Source of the DNA: Limnohabitans sp. DM1
GTDB taxonomy: Bacteria > Pseudomonadota > Gammaproteobacteria > Burkholderiales > Burkholderiaceae_C
Direction: 5' to 3'
Length of the DNA: 64,000 bases
Assembly (NCBI RefSeq): GCF_001269385.1
Contig: NZ_CXOO01000034.1
Location: forward strand, 44,174-108,173
Made by a program: the position numbers and the translations under genes. The notes under the pieces were generated by a model. That model was not told the DNA's origin and did not search any database. It saw nothing but the letters and a program-made list of their open reading frames with translations. Positions 1 through 9,895 of this stretch are shown here, piece by piece (position 1 is the stretch's first letter; each line of letters starts with the position of its first letter).

Positions 1-911
1 GCGAGTCCTTGACCGCATCCTTTTTGCCCGAATTGGCCAAACCCGAGGCCATGGGCCGGGTCAGTGGCTGGGGGTGGTCGCTGGGTTATATCGGCGGCAT
101 GTTGACGCTGGGCGTGTGCCTGGCCTATGTGCTGGCTGCGCAAGCGCGTGGTGAGACAGGCAGCCAGTTTGTGCCGGTCACGATGTTGATCACTGCGCTG
201 GTGTACGGTTTGGCATCCTGTGTCACGTTTGCTTTGATGCGTGAGCATTCACCGCCCCAACCCCATGCCCCTGTGGTGGGCATGCTGCAAAGCTTGCGCG
301 GATTGCGGAAAACCTTCCGTGATGCCCGCCCTTACAAGGATTTCATTCGGCTCATGGCCTGTGCGGTGGCCTACCAGGGGGGGGTGGCGGTGGCCATTTC
401 GCTGGCGGCCATTTATGCCGAACAGGTGATTGGCTTTCAGCCGCAAGAGACGATGGTGCTGATTTTTGTGCTCAACATCGCCGCTTTTGCGGGGGCCTTT
501 GTGTTTGGCTATGCGCAGGACCGCATGGGCCACAAATTGGCTCTGGCCTTGACCTTGGTGGGCTGGATCTTGACTTGTGTGATTGCCGCCTTGTCGAGCA
601 CCAAAGAGGTGTTCTGGTGGGCTGCTGCGATTGCCGGGGTGTGCATGGGGTCGAGCCAGTCATCGGGCCGTGCCATGGCCGGGCTCATGGTGCCGCCTGC
701 GCGCCTGGGGGAGTTTTTTGGTCTGTGGACCTTTGCCATTCGACTGGCAAGCATCCTGGGGCCTTTGAGTTATGGCCTCATCACCTGGCTCAGTGGCGGT
801 AATCAGCGCCTGGCAATTGGCTCGACTTCCTTGCTCTTCGTCTTGGGCCTGGTTTTACTCATGCCTGTGAGCGTCGAGCGTGGCCGTCGCATGGCCATGG
901 GGCAGGCCTGA
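1..911 (+). CDS. MFS transporter, UMF1/Atg22-like (5' end missing)
   Basis: The reading frame is open from the window edge (first whole codon at base 3), so the true start lies upstream and about 300 C-terminal residues are visible. The visible part holds about eight hydrophobic segments. It includes the loop GRVSGWGWSLGYIGG and, in the middle, GYAQDRMGHK, an MFS-type intracellular loop (D-R-x-G). The FLPE...GRVSG signature recalls the UMF1/Atg22-like branch of the major facilitator superfamily, so it is probably an inner-membrane exporter or nutrient effluxer of unknown substrate. The stop directly abuts the stop of murI on the other strand, so the two genes are convergent with no gap. Confidence 0.8.
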   Translation, partial: ESLTASFLPELAKPEAMGRVSGWGWSLGYIGGMLTLGVCLAYVLAAQARGETGSQFVPVTMLITALVYGLASCVTFALMREHSPPQPHAPVVGMLQSLRGLRKTFRDARPYKDFIRLMACAVAYQGGVAVAISLAAIYAEQVIGFQPQETMVLIFVLNIAAFAGAFVFGYAQDRMGHKLALALTLVGWILTCVIAALSSTKEVFWWAAAIAGVCMGSSQSSGRAMAGLMVPPARLGEFFGLWTFAIRLASILGPLSYGLITWLSGGNQRLAIGSTSLLFVLGLVLLMPVSVERGRRMAMGQA

Positions 912-1763
912 TCAGATTTGCCGTTCAGCCTTGTGACAGGTCGAATGGGGCAAATGGAGCCAGCGCTGTGCGGCCGCTTGCAGTGCACTGAGTTCACCAT
1001 TGGTCAGCAACTGGGTGCGTGCGGATACCGACAGTGGCGCAGGGCCGCTGCGCAATTGGCCTGCGGCTTCTAGCAATCTTCGGGTTTGGCGGGCAACAGG
1101 CTCTCCGGTGGATACCAGCAGCACATCAGGCCCCAGCAAGTCGCGCAAGGGCTGGTGCGCAAACACATAGTGCGTGCAGCCCAGCACCAAGGTGTCCATG
1201 TCGCCGGGGGCCGTGCCAAAACGGCCCATCTGACGGGTGTAGTCCTGCAGCAATTGCCTGACTTTTTCATGCGCTTGTGCTGCAGATGGGGCATGTGTGC
1301 TCTGCTCAATGGCCAGGGCCAAACCCTGGCAGGGCTGAACAACAAACTCGGCCTGGTCCTGCAAGCTGCCCAGCAGCCGACGAAATTTTTCACTGGACAG
1401 CGTGCCCTGGGTGCCGATGACGCCAATGCGCTGGGTTTGGCTCAAGGCGATGGCGGGCTTGAGCGCGGGTTCGACCCCGATCAACGGCAAGTGGGGGTGC
1501 TGGGCACGCAACTCGTGAATGGCCGCTGCGGTGGCCGTGTTGCAGGCCACCACCAGGGCTTTGATGTGGTGCTGCTCGATCAGGTACCGGCCGATGGCCA
1601 AGCTGCGCTGGCGAACAAACACATCGCCTTTTTCACCATACGGTGCATGTCCGCTGTCAGCCCAATACACAAAGTGCTCGGCTGGCAGTTCCGATTGAAG
1701 GGCCTGCAACACGCTCAGGCCACCAATGCCGCTGTCAAAAACGCCGATGGGGGATTCGGTCAT
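912..1763 (-). CDS. murI: glutamate racemase
   Basis: The 283-residue protein interconverts L- and D-glutamate, supplying D-Glu for peptidoglycan in the cytoplasm. The family signature GVFDSGIGGLSVL lies at residues 7-19 (Asp10). The two catalytic cysteines sit in ACNTATAA (Cys74) and LGCTHY (about residue 196). Length is typical of the family. It is convergent with the MFS gene and follows the leftward fumarase gene after a repeat-containing gap of about 190 bp. No frameshift or missing catalytic residue is seen. Confidence 0.95.
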   Translation of the reverse strand: MTESPIGVFDSGIGGLSVLQALQSELPAEHFVYWADSGHAPYGEKGDVFVRQRSLAIGRYLIEQHHIKALVVACNTATAAAIHELRAQHPHLPLIGVEPALKPAIALSQTQRIGVIGTQGTLSSEKFRRLLGSLQDQAEFVVQPCQGLALAIEQSTHAPSAAQAHEKVRQLLQDYTRQMGRFGTAPGDMDTLVLGCTHYVFAHQPLRDLLGPDVLLVSTGEPVARQTRRLLEAAGQLRSGPAPLSVSARTQLLTNGELSALQAAAQRWLHLPHSTCHKAERQI

Positions 1764-1838
1764 GAGGGCTGCTCAGATGTCATCGCGGTGTCCCGACGGA
1801 ACGCCGCGTGGTGATCCAGAACTGGACTGACACGCTGT

Positions 1839-1962
1839 CCTCGCAGTGACGGGATAGGCGCTCGCCATGACGGGTCAGCCGCTCGCCATGAAGAGGCAGG
1901 CGCCCTCCATGACGGGTCAGGCGCTTGCCGTGAGGGGGTCAGGCGCATGGAAGGCGTCAGGC
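1839..1962. repeat. imperfect 21-bp tandem repeat between murI and fumarase
   Basis: Units start at about 1839, 1860, 1881, 1902 and 1923, followed by a degenerate remnant to 1962. The shared core reads GCTCGCCATGACGGGTCAG. The last part overlaps the final codons of the fumarase gene, whose stop is at 1957. It looks like a small minisatellite grown by slippage. Nothing indicates that it is translated. Confidence 0.7.
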
Positions 1963-3510
1963 CGCTGTGACGCCGATGCCCTTGAACTCGCCCGTAGCGA
2001 TGCGCTTTTGCCATTCGGCGGGTCCCGTGATGTGGGCGCTGGTGCCGCCCGCGTCCACCGCTACCGTCACGGGCATGTCCACCACGTCAAATTCATAGAT
2101 GGCTTCCATGCCCATGTCGGCAAAACCCACCACCTGGGCGTGCTTGATGGCTTTGGACACCAGGTAAGCGGCACCGCCCACGGCCATCAGGTAAGCGCTC
2201 TTGTGCTTCTTGATGGCTTCGATGGCAACTGGGCCGCGCTCGGCCTTGCCGATCATGGCGATCAGGCCGGTGTTGGCCAGCATCATCTCGGTGAAGCCGT
2301 CCATGCGGGTGGCGGTGGTGGGACCGGCGGGGCCCACAGCCTCGTCGCCCACGGGGTCCACGGGACCGACGTAATAAATCACGCGGTTCTTGAAACTCAC
2401 GGGCAGCGGCTCGCCCTTGGCCAGCATGTCCTGGATGCGTTTGTGCGCAGCGTCGCGGCCGGTGAGCATCTTGCCGTTGAGCAGCAGGGTCTGGCCGGGT
2501 TTCCATGCGGCGACTTGCTCGGGTGTCAGGGTGTTCAGGTCCACGCGCTGGCTCTTTTCGGTGTCGGCCGTCCAACCCACGTTGGGCCATAGATCGAGCG
2601 AAGGCGCTTCGAGGTAGCTGGGGCCGGAGCCGTCGAGCACAAAGTGCGCGTGGCGGGTGGCCGCGCAGTTGGGGATCATGGCCACGGGCTTGGAGGCTGC
2701 GTGCGTGGGGTACATCTTGATCTTGATGTCGAGCACGGTGGTGAGACCCCCCAGGCCTTGCGCACCAATGCCCAGGGCGTTGACCTTGTGGTACAGCTCC
2801 AGGCGCATGTCTTCGACTTGGTCGAGCTTGTCGCCCTTGCTCGATTTTTCGAGCAGCTGGTACATGTCCAGGTCGTCCATCAGGCTTTCCTTGGCCAGGA
2901 GCACGGCTTTTTCTGCCGTGCCGCCGATGCCGATGCCCAGCATGCCCGGTGGGCACCAGCCCGCGCCCATGGTGGGCACGGTTTTGAGCACCCAGTCGAC
3001 GATGCTGTCGCCGGGGTTGAGCATGATCATCTTGGACTTGTTCTCGCTGCCGCCGCCTTTGGCCGCCACGGTCACATGCACATGGTGGCCGGGAACGATC
3101 TTGGTGAAGATCACGGCAGGTGTGTTGTCCTTGGTGTTCTTGCGGTTGAAGTGCGGGTCGGACACGACCGATGCACGCAGCATGTTGTCGGGGTGGTTGT
3201 AGCCACGGCGCACACCTTCGTTCACGGCGTCTTCCAAGCTGCCGGTGAAGCCGTCGAATTTCACGTCCATACCGACTTCGAGGAACACGTTGACGATGCC
3301 CGTGTCCTGACAAATCGGGCGGTGGCCAAAGGCACTCATTTTGCTGTTGGTCAGGATCTGCGCGATGGCGTCCTTGGCGGCCGGGCTTTGCTCACGGTCG
3401 TAGGCGCTGGCCAGGTGCGAGATGAAGTCGGCCGGGTGGTAGTAGCTGATGTACTGCAGGGCGGCGGCGACGGATTCGATCAGGTCGTCTTGTTTGATCA
3501 GTGTGGTCAT
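1957..3510 (-). CDS. class I (iron-sulfur) fumarate hydratase
   Basis: The 517-residue protein has the fused alpha/beta layout of class I fumarases (FumA/FumB type), which hydrate fumarate to malate in the TCA cycle using a [4Fe-4S] cluster. Candidate cluster cysteines are in RPICQDTGIVNVF (about residue 106) and MIPNCAATRHAHF (about residue 283). The C-terminal half has the beta-domain hallmarks VGPAGPTTATRMD and KAERGP. Being an oxygen-sensitive type, it would usually be backed up by a class II enzyme elsewhere. It is followed leftward by murI and preceded by the UPF0114 gene, all on the minus strand. Confidence 0.93.
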   Translation of the reverse strand: MTTLIKQDDLIESVAAALQYISYYHPADFISHLASAYDREQSPAAKDAIAQILTNSKMSAFGHRPICQDTGIVNVFLEVGMDVKFDGFTGSLEDAVNEGVRRGYNHPDNMLRASVVSDPHFNRKNTKDNTPAVIFTKIVPGHHVHVTVAAKGGGSENKSKMIMLNPGDSIVDWVLKTVPTMGAGWCPPGMLGIGIGGTAEKAVLLAKESLMDDLDMYQLLEKSSKGDKLDQVEDMRLELYHKVNALGIGAQGLGGLTTVLDIKIKMYPTHAASKPVAMIPNCAATRHAHFVLDGSGPSYLEAPSLDLWPNVGWTADTEKSQRVDLNTLTPEQVAAWKPGQTLLLNGKMLTGRDAAHKRIQDMLAKGEPLPVSFKNRVIYYVGPVDPVGDEAVGPAGPTTATRMDGFTEMMLANTGLIAMIGKAERGPVAIEAIKKHKSAYLMAVGGAAYLVSKAIKHAQVVGFADMGMEAIYEFDVVDMPVTVAVDAGGTSAHITGPAEWQKRIATGEFKGIGVTAA

Positions 3511-3556
3511 GGTGGTGTGATCCCGTAAAAATCAAAAATCGGTCGTGGTCAGGCGC

Positions 3557-4156
3557 TCAGTGGGCCTTGTCGTGGTGCGACATCAGGCGGTCGGCATAAG
3601 CAATCGCGATCGCGCTGAGCAAGAAAGCCATGTGGATGAGGGTTTGCCACATCAGCACTTTTTCATCGTAGTTGGCGGCGTTGATGAAGGTTTTGAGCAG
3701 GTGAATCGAGCTGATGCCGATGATGGCCGTACCCAGCTTGACCTTGAGCACCGAGGCGTTGACGTGGCTCAGCCACTCGGGCTGGTCGGGGTGGCCTTCC
3801 AAGTTCAGGCGCGAGACAAAGGTTTCGTAGCCGCCCACGATGACCATGATCAGCAAGTTCGAGATCATGACCACGTCAATCAGGGCCAGCACGACCAACA
3901 TGATCACCGTTTCATTCAGGGCCGTCAGGGGTGCATCTGCTTTGTAGCCAATGCTGCTGACCAGGGCTTGCAGTGCGGTTTGGCTGCCAAAGGCGGCTTC
4001 CAGCAAGTGCACCAGTTCGACCCAGAAATGGAAGACGTATACAGCTTGAGCGGCGATCAGTCCCAAATACAAAGGCAACTGCAGCCAACGGCTGGCAAAA
4101 ATGAAGCTGCTCAGGGGGCTCAGGGAGGTTTTGGCTGGGGGTGTGGGTTTGGACAT
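3557..4156 (-). CDS. UPF0114 (TIGR00645/YqhA-like) inner-membrane protein
   Basis: The 199-residue protein begins [15 protein letters not shown]. The start is chosen because AGGAAA lies five bases upstream and the family match starts here; the same frame stays open far upstream through antisense sequence of acs, which is not coding. Features match the UPF0114 family: [16 protein letters not shown] near the N-terminus, four hydrophobic segments, and [10 protein letters not shown] plus a [17 protein letters not shown] stretch. Function is unknown; the family is often found near TCA-cycle genes. It is divergent from acs and 46 bp upstream of fumarase. Confidence 0.85.
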   Translation of the reverse strand: MSKPTPPAKTSLSPLSSFIFASRWLQLPLYLGLIAAQAVYVFHFWVELVHLLEAAFGSQTALQALVSSIGYKADAPLTALNETVIMLVVLALIDVVMISNLLIMVIVGGYETFVSRLNLEGHPDQPEWLSHVNASVLKVKLGTAIIGISSIHLLKTFINAANYDEKVLMWQTLIHMAFLLSAIAIAYADRLMSHHDKAH

Positions 4157-4336
4157 GTTTTTCCTGGTTTTTTTGAGGGCAAGGGCCTCTCGTGACATCA
4201 TTTGGATTTTAGGCGGTCCAATCCGGTATCGATCGAACATCCGTGCAAGACTGCTGTCAGTCAGTGCTTTGTAAGAGCGAAAGCCGACATTTGCACCATT
4301 TTCAAAAAACGTCATGTCATTGAGGAGACAAATCTG

Positions 4337-6298
4337 ATGAGTTCCATCGTTTACCAACCCAGCGCCGATTTCGTGAAAAACGCCCACGTTTCGGGCATGT
4401 CGGCCTACGAAGCGCTGTGCAAAGAAGCTGAAACCGACTACCAGGGCTACTGGGGACGTCTGGCCAAAGAGCTGATCACCTGGAAGACCCCCTTCACCAA
4501 GGTGCTGGACGAGTCCAACGCACCATTCTTCCAGTGGTTCGAAGACGGCACCCTGAACGCCTCTTACAACTGCCTGGACCGCAACGTTGAAAACGGCCTG
4601 GGCGACAAGACCGCCATCATTTTTGAAGCCGACGGCGGCGAAGTGACCAAGGTCACCTACAGCCAGCTGCTGGCCAAGACCTGCCAATACGCCAACGCCT
4701 TGAAGAGCCTGGGCATCAAAAAAGGTGACCGCGTGGTCATCTACATCTCCATGTCCATCGACGGCGTGGCCGCCATGCAGGCCTGCGCCCGAATCGGCGC
4801 AACCCACTCGGTGGTGTTTGGTGGTTTCTCGGCCCAGTCGCTGCGCGACCGCATCGAAGACACGGGCGCTGTCGCTGTCATCACCGCCGACAACCAGGTG
4901 CGCGGCGGCAAGTTGCTGCCCCTCAAGTCCATCGTGGACGAAGCCATCAACCTGGGCGGTTGCGGCTCCATCCAAAATGTCTTGGTCGTCAAGCGCTCGG
5001 GTGCCGACATTGCCATGACTGCAGGTCGCGACCTGTGGATGGCCGATCTGGCCGACCAGCAAGCCACCACCTGTGAGCCCGAGTGGGTCGGTGCCGAACA
5101 CCCCTTGTTCTTGCTCTACACCTCGGGCTCCACGGGCAAACCCAAAGGCGTTCAGCACAGCACCGGCGGCTATTTGCTGCATGCCGCGCTGACCACCAAG
5201 TGGACCTTCGACCTGAAGGCCGACGATGTGTTCTGGTGCACGGCCGACATCGGCTGGGTCACGGGCCACACCTACATCACCTACGGCCCCTTGGCTTTGG
5301 GCGGCACCGAGATTGTGTTCGAGGGCGTGCCCACCTACCCCGACGCGGGCCGTTTCTGGAAGATGATCCAGGACCACAAAGTCTCGATCTTCTACACCGC
5401 GCCCACCGCCATCCGCTCGCTCATCAAGGCCGCCGAAGCCAACGACGCTGTGCACCCCAAGAGCTACAACCTCAGCAGCCTGCGCTTGTTGGGTTCGGTC
5501 GGCGAGCCGATCAACCCCGCCGCCTGGGAGTGGTACCACAAGCATGTGGGCGGCGGCAATTGCCCCATCGTCGACACCTTCTGGCAAACCGAAACCGGTG
5601 GCCACATGATCACGCCGCTGCCTGGTGCCACACCCATGGTGCCCGGTTCCTGCACACTGCCTTTCCCCGGCATCCAGGCCGCCATCGTGGACGAAACCGG
5701 CAAAGACATGCCCAACGGCCAAGGCGGCATCTTGGTGGTCAAGCGCCCATGGCCTTCCATGATCCGCAACATCTGGGGCGACCCCGAGCGCTTCAAGAAG
5801 AGCTACTACCCTGAAGACTTCAAGGGCAAGTACTACCTGGCCGGCGACGGCGCGATCCGCGACGAGAAAACCGGTTACTTCACCATCACCGGCCGCATCG
5901 ACGACGTGCTCAACGTCTCCGGTCACCGCATGGGCACGATGGAAATCGAATCGGCCCTGGTCAGCTGCACCGAGCTGGTGGCCGAAGCCGCTGTGGTGGG
6001 CCGCCCTGACGACACCACGGGTGAGGCGATTTGCGCCTTCGTAGTGCTCAAGCGCTCGCTGCCCAACACGGAAGAAGGCAAGGCCATTGCCAAGCAGTTG
6101 CGCGACCACATTGCCAAGGAAATCGGCCCGATCGCCAAGCCCAAGGACATCCGCTTTGGCGAGAACCTGCCCAAGACCCGCTCGGGCAAGATCATGCGGC
6201 GCCTGCTGCGCTCGCTGGCCAAAGGCGAAGAGATCACGCAAGACATCTCGACCTTGGAAAACCCCGCCATCTTGGGGCAGCTGGGTCAGGCGTACTGA
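4337..6298 (+). CDS. acs: acetyl-coenzyme A synthetase
   Basis: This 653-residue AMP-forming enzyme makes acetyl-CoA from acetate, ATP and CoA via acetyl-AMP. The start at 4337 has the ribosome-binding site GAGGAG ten bases upstream. Motifs: phosphate-binding loop [12 protein letters not shown] (about residue 260), [10 protein letters not shown] (about residue 415), and the C-terminal catalytic-lysine motif [10 protein letters not shown] (about residue 615), the lysine usually inactivated by acetylation. Length equals that of E. coli Acs. It is monocistronic, divergent from the UPF0114 gene and followed by a strong terminator. Confidence 0.97.
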   Translation: MSSIVYQPSADFVKNAHVSGMSAYEALCKEAETDYQGYWGRLAKELITWKTPFTKVLDESNAPFFQWFEDGTLNASYNCLDRNVENGLGDKTAIIFEADGGEVTKVTYSQLLAKTCQYANALKSLGIKKGDRVVIYISMSIDGVAAMQACARIGATHSVVFGGFSAQSLRDRIEDTGAVAVITADNQVRGGKLLPLKSIVDEAINLGGCGSIQNVLVVKRSGADIAMTAGRDLWMADLADQQATTCEPEWVGAEHPLFLLYTSGSTGKPKGVQHSTGGYLLHAALTTKWTFDLKADDVFWCTADIGWVTGHTYITYGPLALGGTEIVFEGVPTYPDAGRFWKMIQDHKVSIFYTAPTAIRSLIKAAEANDAVHPKSYNLSSLRLLGSVGEPINPAAWEWYHKHVGGGNCPIVDTFWQTETGGHMITPLPGATPMVPGSCTLPFPGIQAAIVDETGKDMPNGQGGILVVKRPWPSMIRNIWGDPERFKKSYYPEDFKGKYYLAGDGAIRDEKTGYFTITGRIDDVLNVSGHRMGTMEIESALVSCTELVAEAAVVGRPDDTTGEAICAFVVLKRSLPNTEEGKAIAKQLRDHIAKEIGPIAKPKDIRFGENLPKTRSGKIMRRLLRSLAKGEEITQDISTLENPAILGQLGQAY

Positions 6299-6313
6299 TA
6301 GGCTGATGCAGCC

Positions 6314-6346
6314 AAAAAAAAACGGCAGCCTCGGCTGCCGTTTTTT
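6314..6346 (+). terminator. Rho-independent terminator of acs
   Basis: An AAAACGGCAGCC arm pairs with GGCTGCCGTTTT and ends in a run of seven T, starting 15 bases after the acs stop. The A-tract on the left makes it potentially bidirectional. Confidence 0.9.
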
Positions 6347-6424
6347 GTAGATCGACGCTCGCAGTCCCTGACGTTTGCATCATGATCAATGGTGCTCATG
6401 GATGCATGGGGGGCATTGAAAAAC

Positions 6425-6490
6425 GTCGGACTCTGCGAGTACCGACCTACGGTGAAGGCCTGTTGTAGGTCGGTCGTCTCGGACTCCGAC
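6425..6490. repeat. inverted pair of 26-bp dispersed repeat modules
   Basis: Arm 6425-6450 (GTCGGACTCTGCGAGTACCG...) and arm 6465-6490 (GTAGGTCGGTCGTCTCGGAC...) are imperfect reverse complements separated by 14 bases. The left arm, read on the minus strand, matches the module at 55708-55733 at all but one of 26 positions. The same module sits interrupted at about 62533. It is an intergenic REP-like module without coding capacity. Confidence 0.8.
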
Positions 6491-6510
6491 GGGTGCCTGC
6501 AAACCCCGCT

Positions 6511-7494
6511 TCAGATCTTGATGCCCAGCCCCAGCTTTTCGATCAGCCGCTTTTCCTTCACATAGCTGGCCAAAATGAACTGGGTGTAGGCCTCGCTGTC
6601 CATGTAGATCACGGGCTGGTCGTATTTTTCGAAGGCAGCGATCACGCCCGGGTCGCTCAGGGTTTTCTTGAAGCCGTCTTGCAGCTTGCGCACCACCTTC
6701 GGGTCCATGCCCCGAGGGCCGGCGATGCCGAAAGGGGAGTCGGACACTGTGTCGTAGCCCAGTTCGTTGAGCGTGGGCACTTTGGGCCAGCGCTTGGTGC
6801 GCTTGCTGCCATAGGTGGCCAGCAGGCGCAGGGTGCCTGCTTCAACGTGGGGTGCCCAGCCTGTGGCGTCACTGTGCGCGTCGATGTGGCCACCCAACAG
6901 CGCTTGCAAGCCGTCCGAGCTGCCTTTGAAAGGCACATGCGTGAGCTGCACGCCCGCCTTGAGGGCGAACTCTTCCACCGCAAGGTGCGGCGTGGTGCCG
7001 TTGCCCGTCGAGCCGTAGTTGAATTTACCGGGATTGGCCTTGGCAAAACTGACCAGGTCCTTGATGGATTTGATCGGCGAGTCGGCCTTGACCACGATGC
7101 CAAAGGTGTAGCCCGTCAGGCAGGCGATATAGCTGAAGTCTTTGAGCGGGTCGAACAGCATTTTTTGCATGTGCGGCAGCCGCGCCACGCCAATCGTGAT
7201 TTGCGACAGGGTGTAGCCGTCGGGCGCGGCCTTGACCAGTTCGTTGGGGCCGAGCATGCCGCTGGCACCGGGCTTGTTTTCAACCACCACCTGCTGACCC
7301 AGCACTTTGGTGGCGCCATCGGCCAGGGCGCGCATGACGATGTCGCTGGACCCGCCGGCAGGCCAGGGGCAAATCAGCTTGAGTGGGCGCGTCGGGAAGG
7401 CTTGCGCCTGGGCCAGGGTGGGAAGTGCCAGGGTAGCGGCGCTGGCGATGCCGGTTTGCACAAACTGGCGGCGTGTGGGGTCGTTGGTTTTCAC
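6511..7494 (-). CDS. Bug/TctC-family periplasmic solute-binding protein
   Basis: The 327-residue protein starts with a Tat-like signal (RRQFVQTGIASAATLA ... LAQA) and continues FPTRPLKLICPWPAGGSSDI. That is the classic start of the Bug receptors, which bind carboxylates for tripartite tricarboxylate (TTT) transport in Burkholderiales. Other family marks are VVENKPGASGMLG, DGYTL and GTLRLLATY. No TctA/TctB membrane partners are adjacent, which is usual for orphan Bug proteins. The ligand cannot be deduced. It is flanked by the repeat pair at 6425-6490 and by ggt. Confidence 0.9.
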   Translation of the reverse strand: MKTNDPTRRQFVQTGIASAATLALPTLAQAQAFPTRPLKLICPWPAGGSSDIVMRALADGATKVLGQQVVVENKPGASGMLGPNELVKAAPDGYTLSQITIGVARLPHMQKMLFDPLKDFSYIACLTGYTFGIVVKADSPIKSIKDLVSFAKANPGKFNYGSTGNGTTPHLAVEEFALKAGVQLTHVPFKGSSDGLQALLGGHIDAHSDATGWAPHVEAGTLRLLATYGSKRTKRWPKVPTLNELGYDTVSDSPFGIAGPRGMDPKVVRKLQDGFKKTLSDPGVIAAFEKYDQPVIYMDSEAYTQFILASYVKEKRLIEKLGLGIKI

Positions 7495-7621
7495 AAGGCT
7501 CTCCTGATCGGGTATCTGATTCAGCGCTCAGTATGGCCCCTGGACAAGGTGGCTCGTATCGGGAGTTCCCTCATGCGGTCACGTGTGCGACCGACGCTGT
7601 TTCAGACACCCTCAGTTGGCC

Positions 7622-9436
7622 TCAGTCCCCACGCACCACGCCCTCGCGCCGGGGATCGGCCCCGCCAAACCAGCCGCTGGGCGTGCGCTCAATGGCCTGC
7701 AGGCCGCTGGTCATCTCCATTTCGCGCACCTCGTGGCCACGCGCCTTGAGGGCGTCTACGGTGCTGCGCTCAAAGCGCTGGGCTTCGAGCAAAGTGGGGC
7801 CGCCCAGCGAGCCGAAGTTGGGCAGATCAATCGCTTGCTGCGCGTTCAGGCCCCAGTGCAGCGTGCCCGTGAGCAGCTTGGCGGTGTAGTGGATGATGGC
7901 CGCGCCCCCGGGGCTGCCGCCGCTCATGAGCAGTTGGCCTGTGGCCTTGTCAAACACCAAGGTGGGCGACATGGACGAGCGCGGGCGTTTGCCAGGTTCG
8001 ACCCGGTTGGCGATCGGGCGGCCCTGCGCGTCGGCAGGGGCCAGGCTGAAATCGGTCAACTCGTTGTTCAGCAAAAAGCCGCCGGGGCGAGTGGGGTCGG
8101 TGGTGACCATGCGGCGCGAGCCAAAGGCGGCTTCGATGGTGGTGGTCATGGCCACCGCGCGGCCTTGGGCATCGACCACGCTGATGTGGCTGGTGCCGTA
8201 TTCGGTTTGTGTGGGCATGGGGGCGAAGCTGTTGCTTTGGTCACCGGGCTGGCCTGGGGGGGCCGCTTTCATGGCTTGGTTGCCGATCAGCTGGCTGCGA
8301 TCGCGCAGGTAAGCGGGGGCCAGCAGGCTGCGCCAGTCACCAGCGGGTGCGCTCACAAAATCCGGGTCGGCCACGTACTGCGCACGGTCGGCAAAGGCCA
8401 GGCGCGAGGCTTCGGTGTAGCGGTGCAGCCAGTCGGGGGAGGGCTGGGCGCCTGCCAGCTCGGGGCCTTGCGCTGCGGTGTGGCCCAGCATGCCCAAAAT
8501 CTGGCCGATGGCGATCTGGCCCGAAGACGGTGGCGGAAAGCCACAGAGGCGGTAAGCCCGCGATGCGGCCGTGTGGTCAAAACACAGGGCCTCGCGCATG
8601 CGGGGCTGGTAGTTGGCCAGGTCTTGCAGACTCAGGGTGCCGGGGCGAGGGGCTTGTGCGGTGCGCGCCACCATGGCTGCCGCCACCGGCCCTTCGTGCA
8701 GGGCGCGGCTGCCTTGGGCTGCGATGAGGCGCAGCACATGGGCGTACTCGGGGTTGCGCAGCACATGGCCCACAGGCCAGGCCTGCCCATCGGCTTGGTA
8801 GAAAAAGCGCAGCGCCAGCAGGTCTTTTTTGAGCAGTGCGTCGGCGTTCAGCAAGGCGTTTAAACGGGGGCTGACCCGAAAGCCTTGCTCGGCCAGCGTG
8901 ATGGCGGGTGCCAACAACTGTGCCCAAGGCAGGCGGCCGTGCTGGCGGTGGGCCACCTCCAGCATGCGCACCACACCCGGCACACCCACCGAATGGCCGC
9001 TTTGCACGGCATCCGCAAAAGGCAGGGGCTTGCCTTGGTCTAGAAACATGTCGCCTCGTGCGCCAGCGGGGGCCGTTTCACGCCCGTCGTGTGCGGTAAC
9101 TTTTTGGCCATCAAAGTGCAGCAAAAATGCACCGCCGCCAATGCCACTCGACTGCGGCTCCACCAGCCCCAAAACCATTTGCACGGCAATGGCCGCATCG
9201 AGCGCCGAGCCGCCTGCGCGCAGCACCTGGTGCCCCGCATCGGTGGCCAGCGGGTTGGCGGCGGCTACGGCCTGGCGCGTGTAGGCCCAGCCGGGTTTGG
9301 CCGTGTTGCCACTGGCCGCCTCGGGCTGGATGGCAAGATCTGGCACGTTGTAGCGCAGGGCCTGGGCGGGCGGCTGTGTGTTGCAGGCGCTCAATAACGC
9401 CAACATGATCAGGCTCAAAGGCCAGTGTGCTTTCAT
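7622..9436 (-). CDS. ggt: gamma-glutamyltransferase (glutathione hydrolase), lipoprotein form
   Basis: The start at 9436 is preferred because GAGGAGAAAG precedes it and the product then opens with a lipoprotein signal MKAHWPLSLIMLALLSAC (lipobox LLSAC); the frame continues 11 codons further upstream. The mature N-terminal part has GGSALDAAIAVQ and PQSSGIGGGAFLLHFDG. The self-cleavage nucleophile is the Thr of EYGTSHISVVD. Glutamate-binding GGSPGGAAIIHY follows in the small subunit. It hydrolyses or transfers gamma-glutamyl groups of glutathione in the periplasm. Its 604 residues are slightly longer than E. coli Ggt (580). Confidence 0.93.
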   Translation of the reverse strand: MKAHWPLSLIMLALLSACNTQPPAQALRYNVPDLAIQPEAASGNTAKPGWAYTRQAVAAANPLATDAGHQVLRAGGSALDAAIAVQMVLGLVEPQSSGIGGGAFLLHFDGQKVTAHDGRETAPAGARGDMFLDQGKPLPFADAVQSGHSVGVPGVVRMLEVAHRQHGRLPWAQLLAPAITLAEQGFRVSPRLNALLNADALLKKDLLALRFFYQADGQAWPVGHVLRNPEYAHVLRLIAAQGSRALHEGPVAAAMVARTAQAPRPGTLSLQDLANYQPRMREALCFDHTAASRAYRLCGFPPPSSGQIAIGQILGMLGHTAAQGPELAGAQPSPDWLHRYTEASRLAFADRAQYVADPDFVSAPAGDWRSLLAPAYLRDRSQLIGNQAMKAAPPGQPGDQSNSFAPMPTQTEYGTSHISVVDAQGRAVAMTTTIEAAFGSRRMVTTDPTRPGGFLLNNELTDFSLAPADAQGRPIANRVEPGKRPRSSMSPTLVFDKATGQLLMSGGSPGGAAIIHYTAKLLTGTLHWGLNAQQAIDLPNFGSLGGPTLLEAQRFERSTVDALKARGHEVREMEMTSGLQAIERTPSGWFGGADPRREGVVRGD

Positions 9437-9857
9437 GTGATCTTTCTCCTCAGGAGATGCTAGCGGCAATACAGGTCAGCACCCATTGAATACGTGACAG
9501 GGAGGGTGTGAAGGTTTTGGGGTTGGTTTTGTGTGCTCCAGACCTTGAGCGCCAACACAGTCCGGATGTGTTGGATAGCCAAACTTTCCCCGCACTCAAG
9601 AGAAATTCATGGCGTCAGCGGTCGCGTGCTGGCCAGGTTGTCGAGGCCGCACGATGAGGGTGCTGAGGCTTTCTTCGCGCTCGATGGCGTTGGTCACTCA
9701 TTGGAGACCCAGCTGGTGCCTGCGCTGGATGGTCTGTTTTTATTTTTTTAAAGCAGCCAATAATACACATCAGTTAATTCGAAAATATTCAATAAACCTG
9801 TCAAATGGTTTGGCTGTTTTGGGGAATTTCAGAGGCCGTGAAAGCCAGAAAATTTTC
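9437..9857. other. intergenic region between ggt and higBA
   Basis: No convincing gene is seen. The left half keeps the GC of the neighbourhood. From about 9735 the sequence becomes clearly AT-rich (T-run at 9738-9750), a composition change that continues into the higBA promoter and suggests imported DNA. Confidence 0.5.
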
Positions 9858-9891
9858 TTGAAAACCTCGTTTTGTAAACCCATGATTTACA
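9858..9891 (+). promoter_or_regulatory. candidate higBA promoter and operator
   Basis: TTGAAA at 9858-9863 and CATGAT at 9881-9886 are spaced 17 bp, a plausible sigma-70 promoter. A perfect inverted repeat TGTAAA-N7-TTTACA (9873-9878 / 9886-9891) overlaps the -10 and ends four bases before the higB start. That is where HigA-type antitoxins autorepress. Confidence 0.5.
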
Positions 9892-9895
9892 GTTT

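Noticed and set aside
3557..6241. A long minus-strand open frame of nearly 900 codons opposite acs
   Set aside because: Only its last 199 codons (3557-4156) match a family (UPF0114). The rest is antisense to the strongly conserved acs gene, with His/Gly/Val-rich composition typical of high-GC shadow frames.
9533..9751. A small protein gene between ggt and higB
   Set aside because: The frame has no ribosome-binding site, no recognisable motif and a composition change in the middle.
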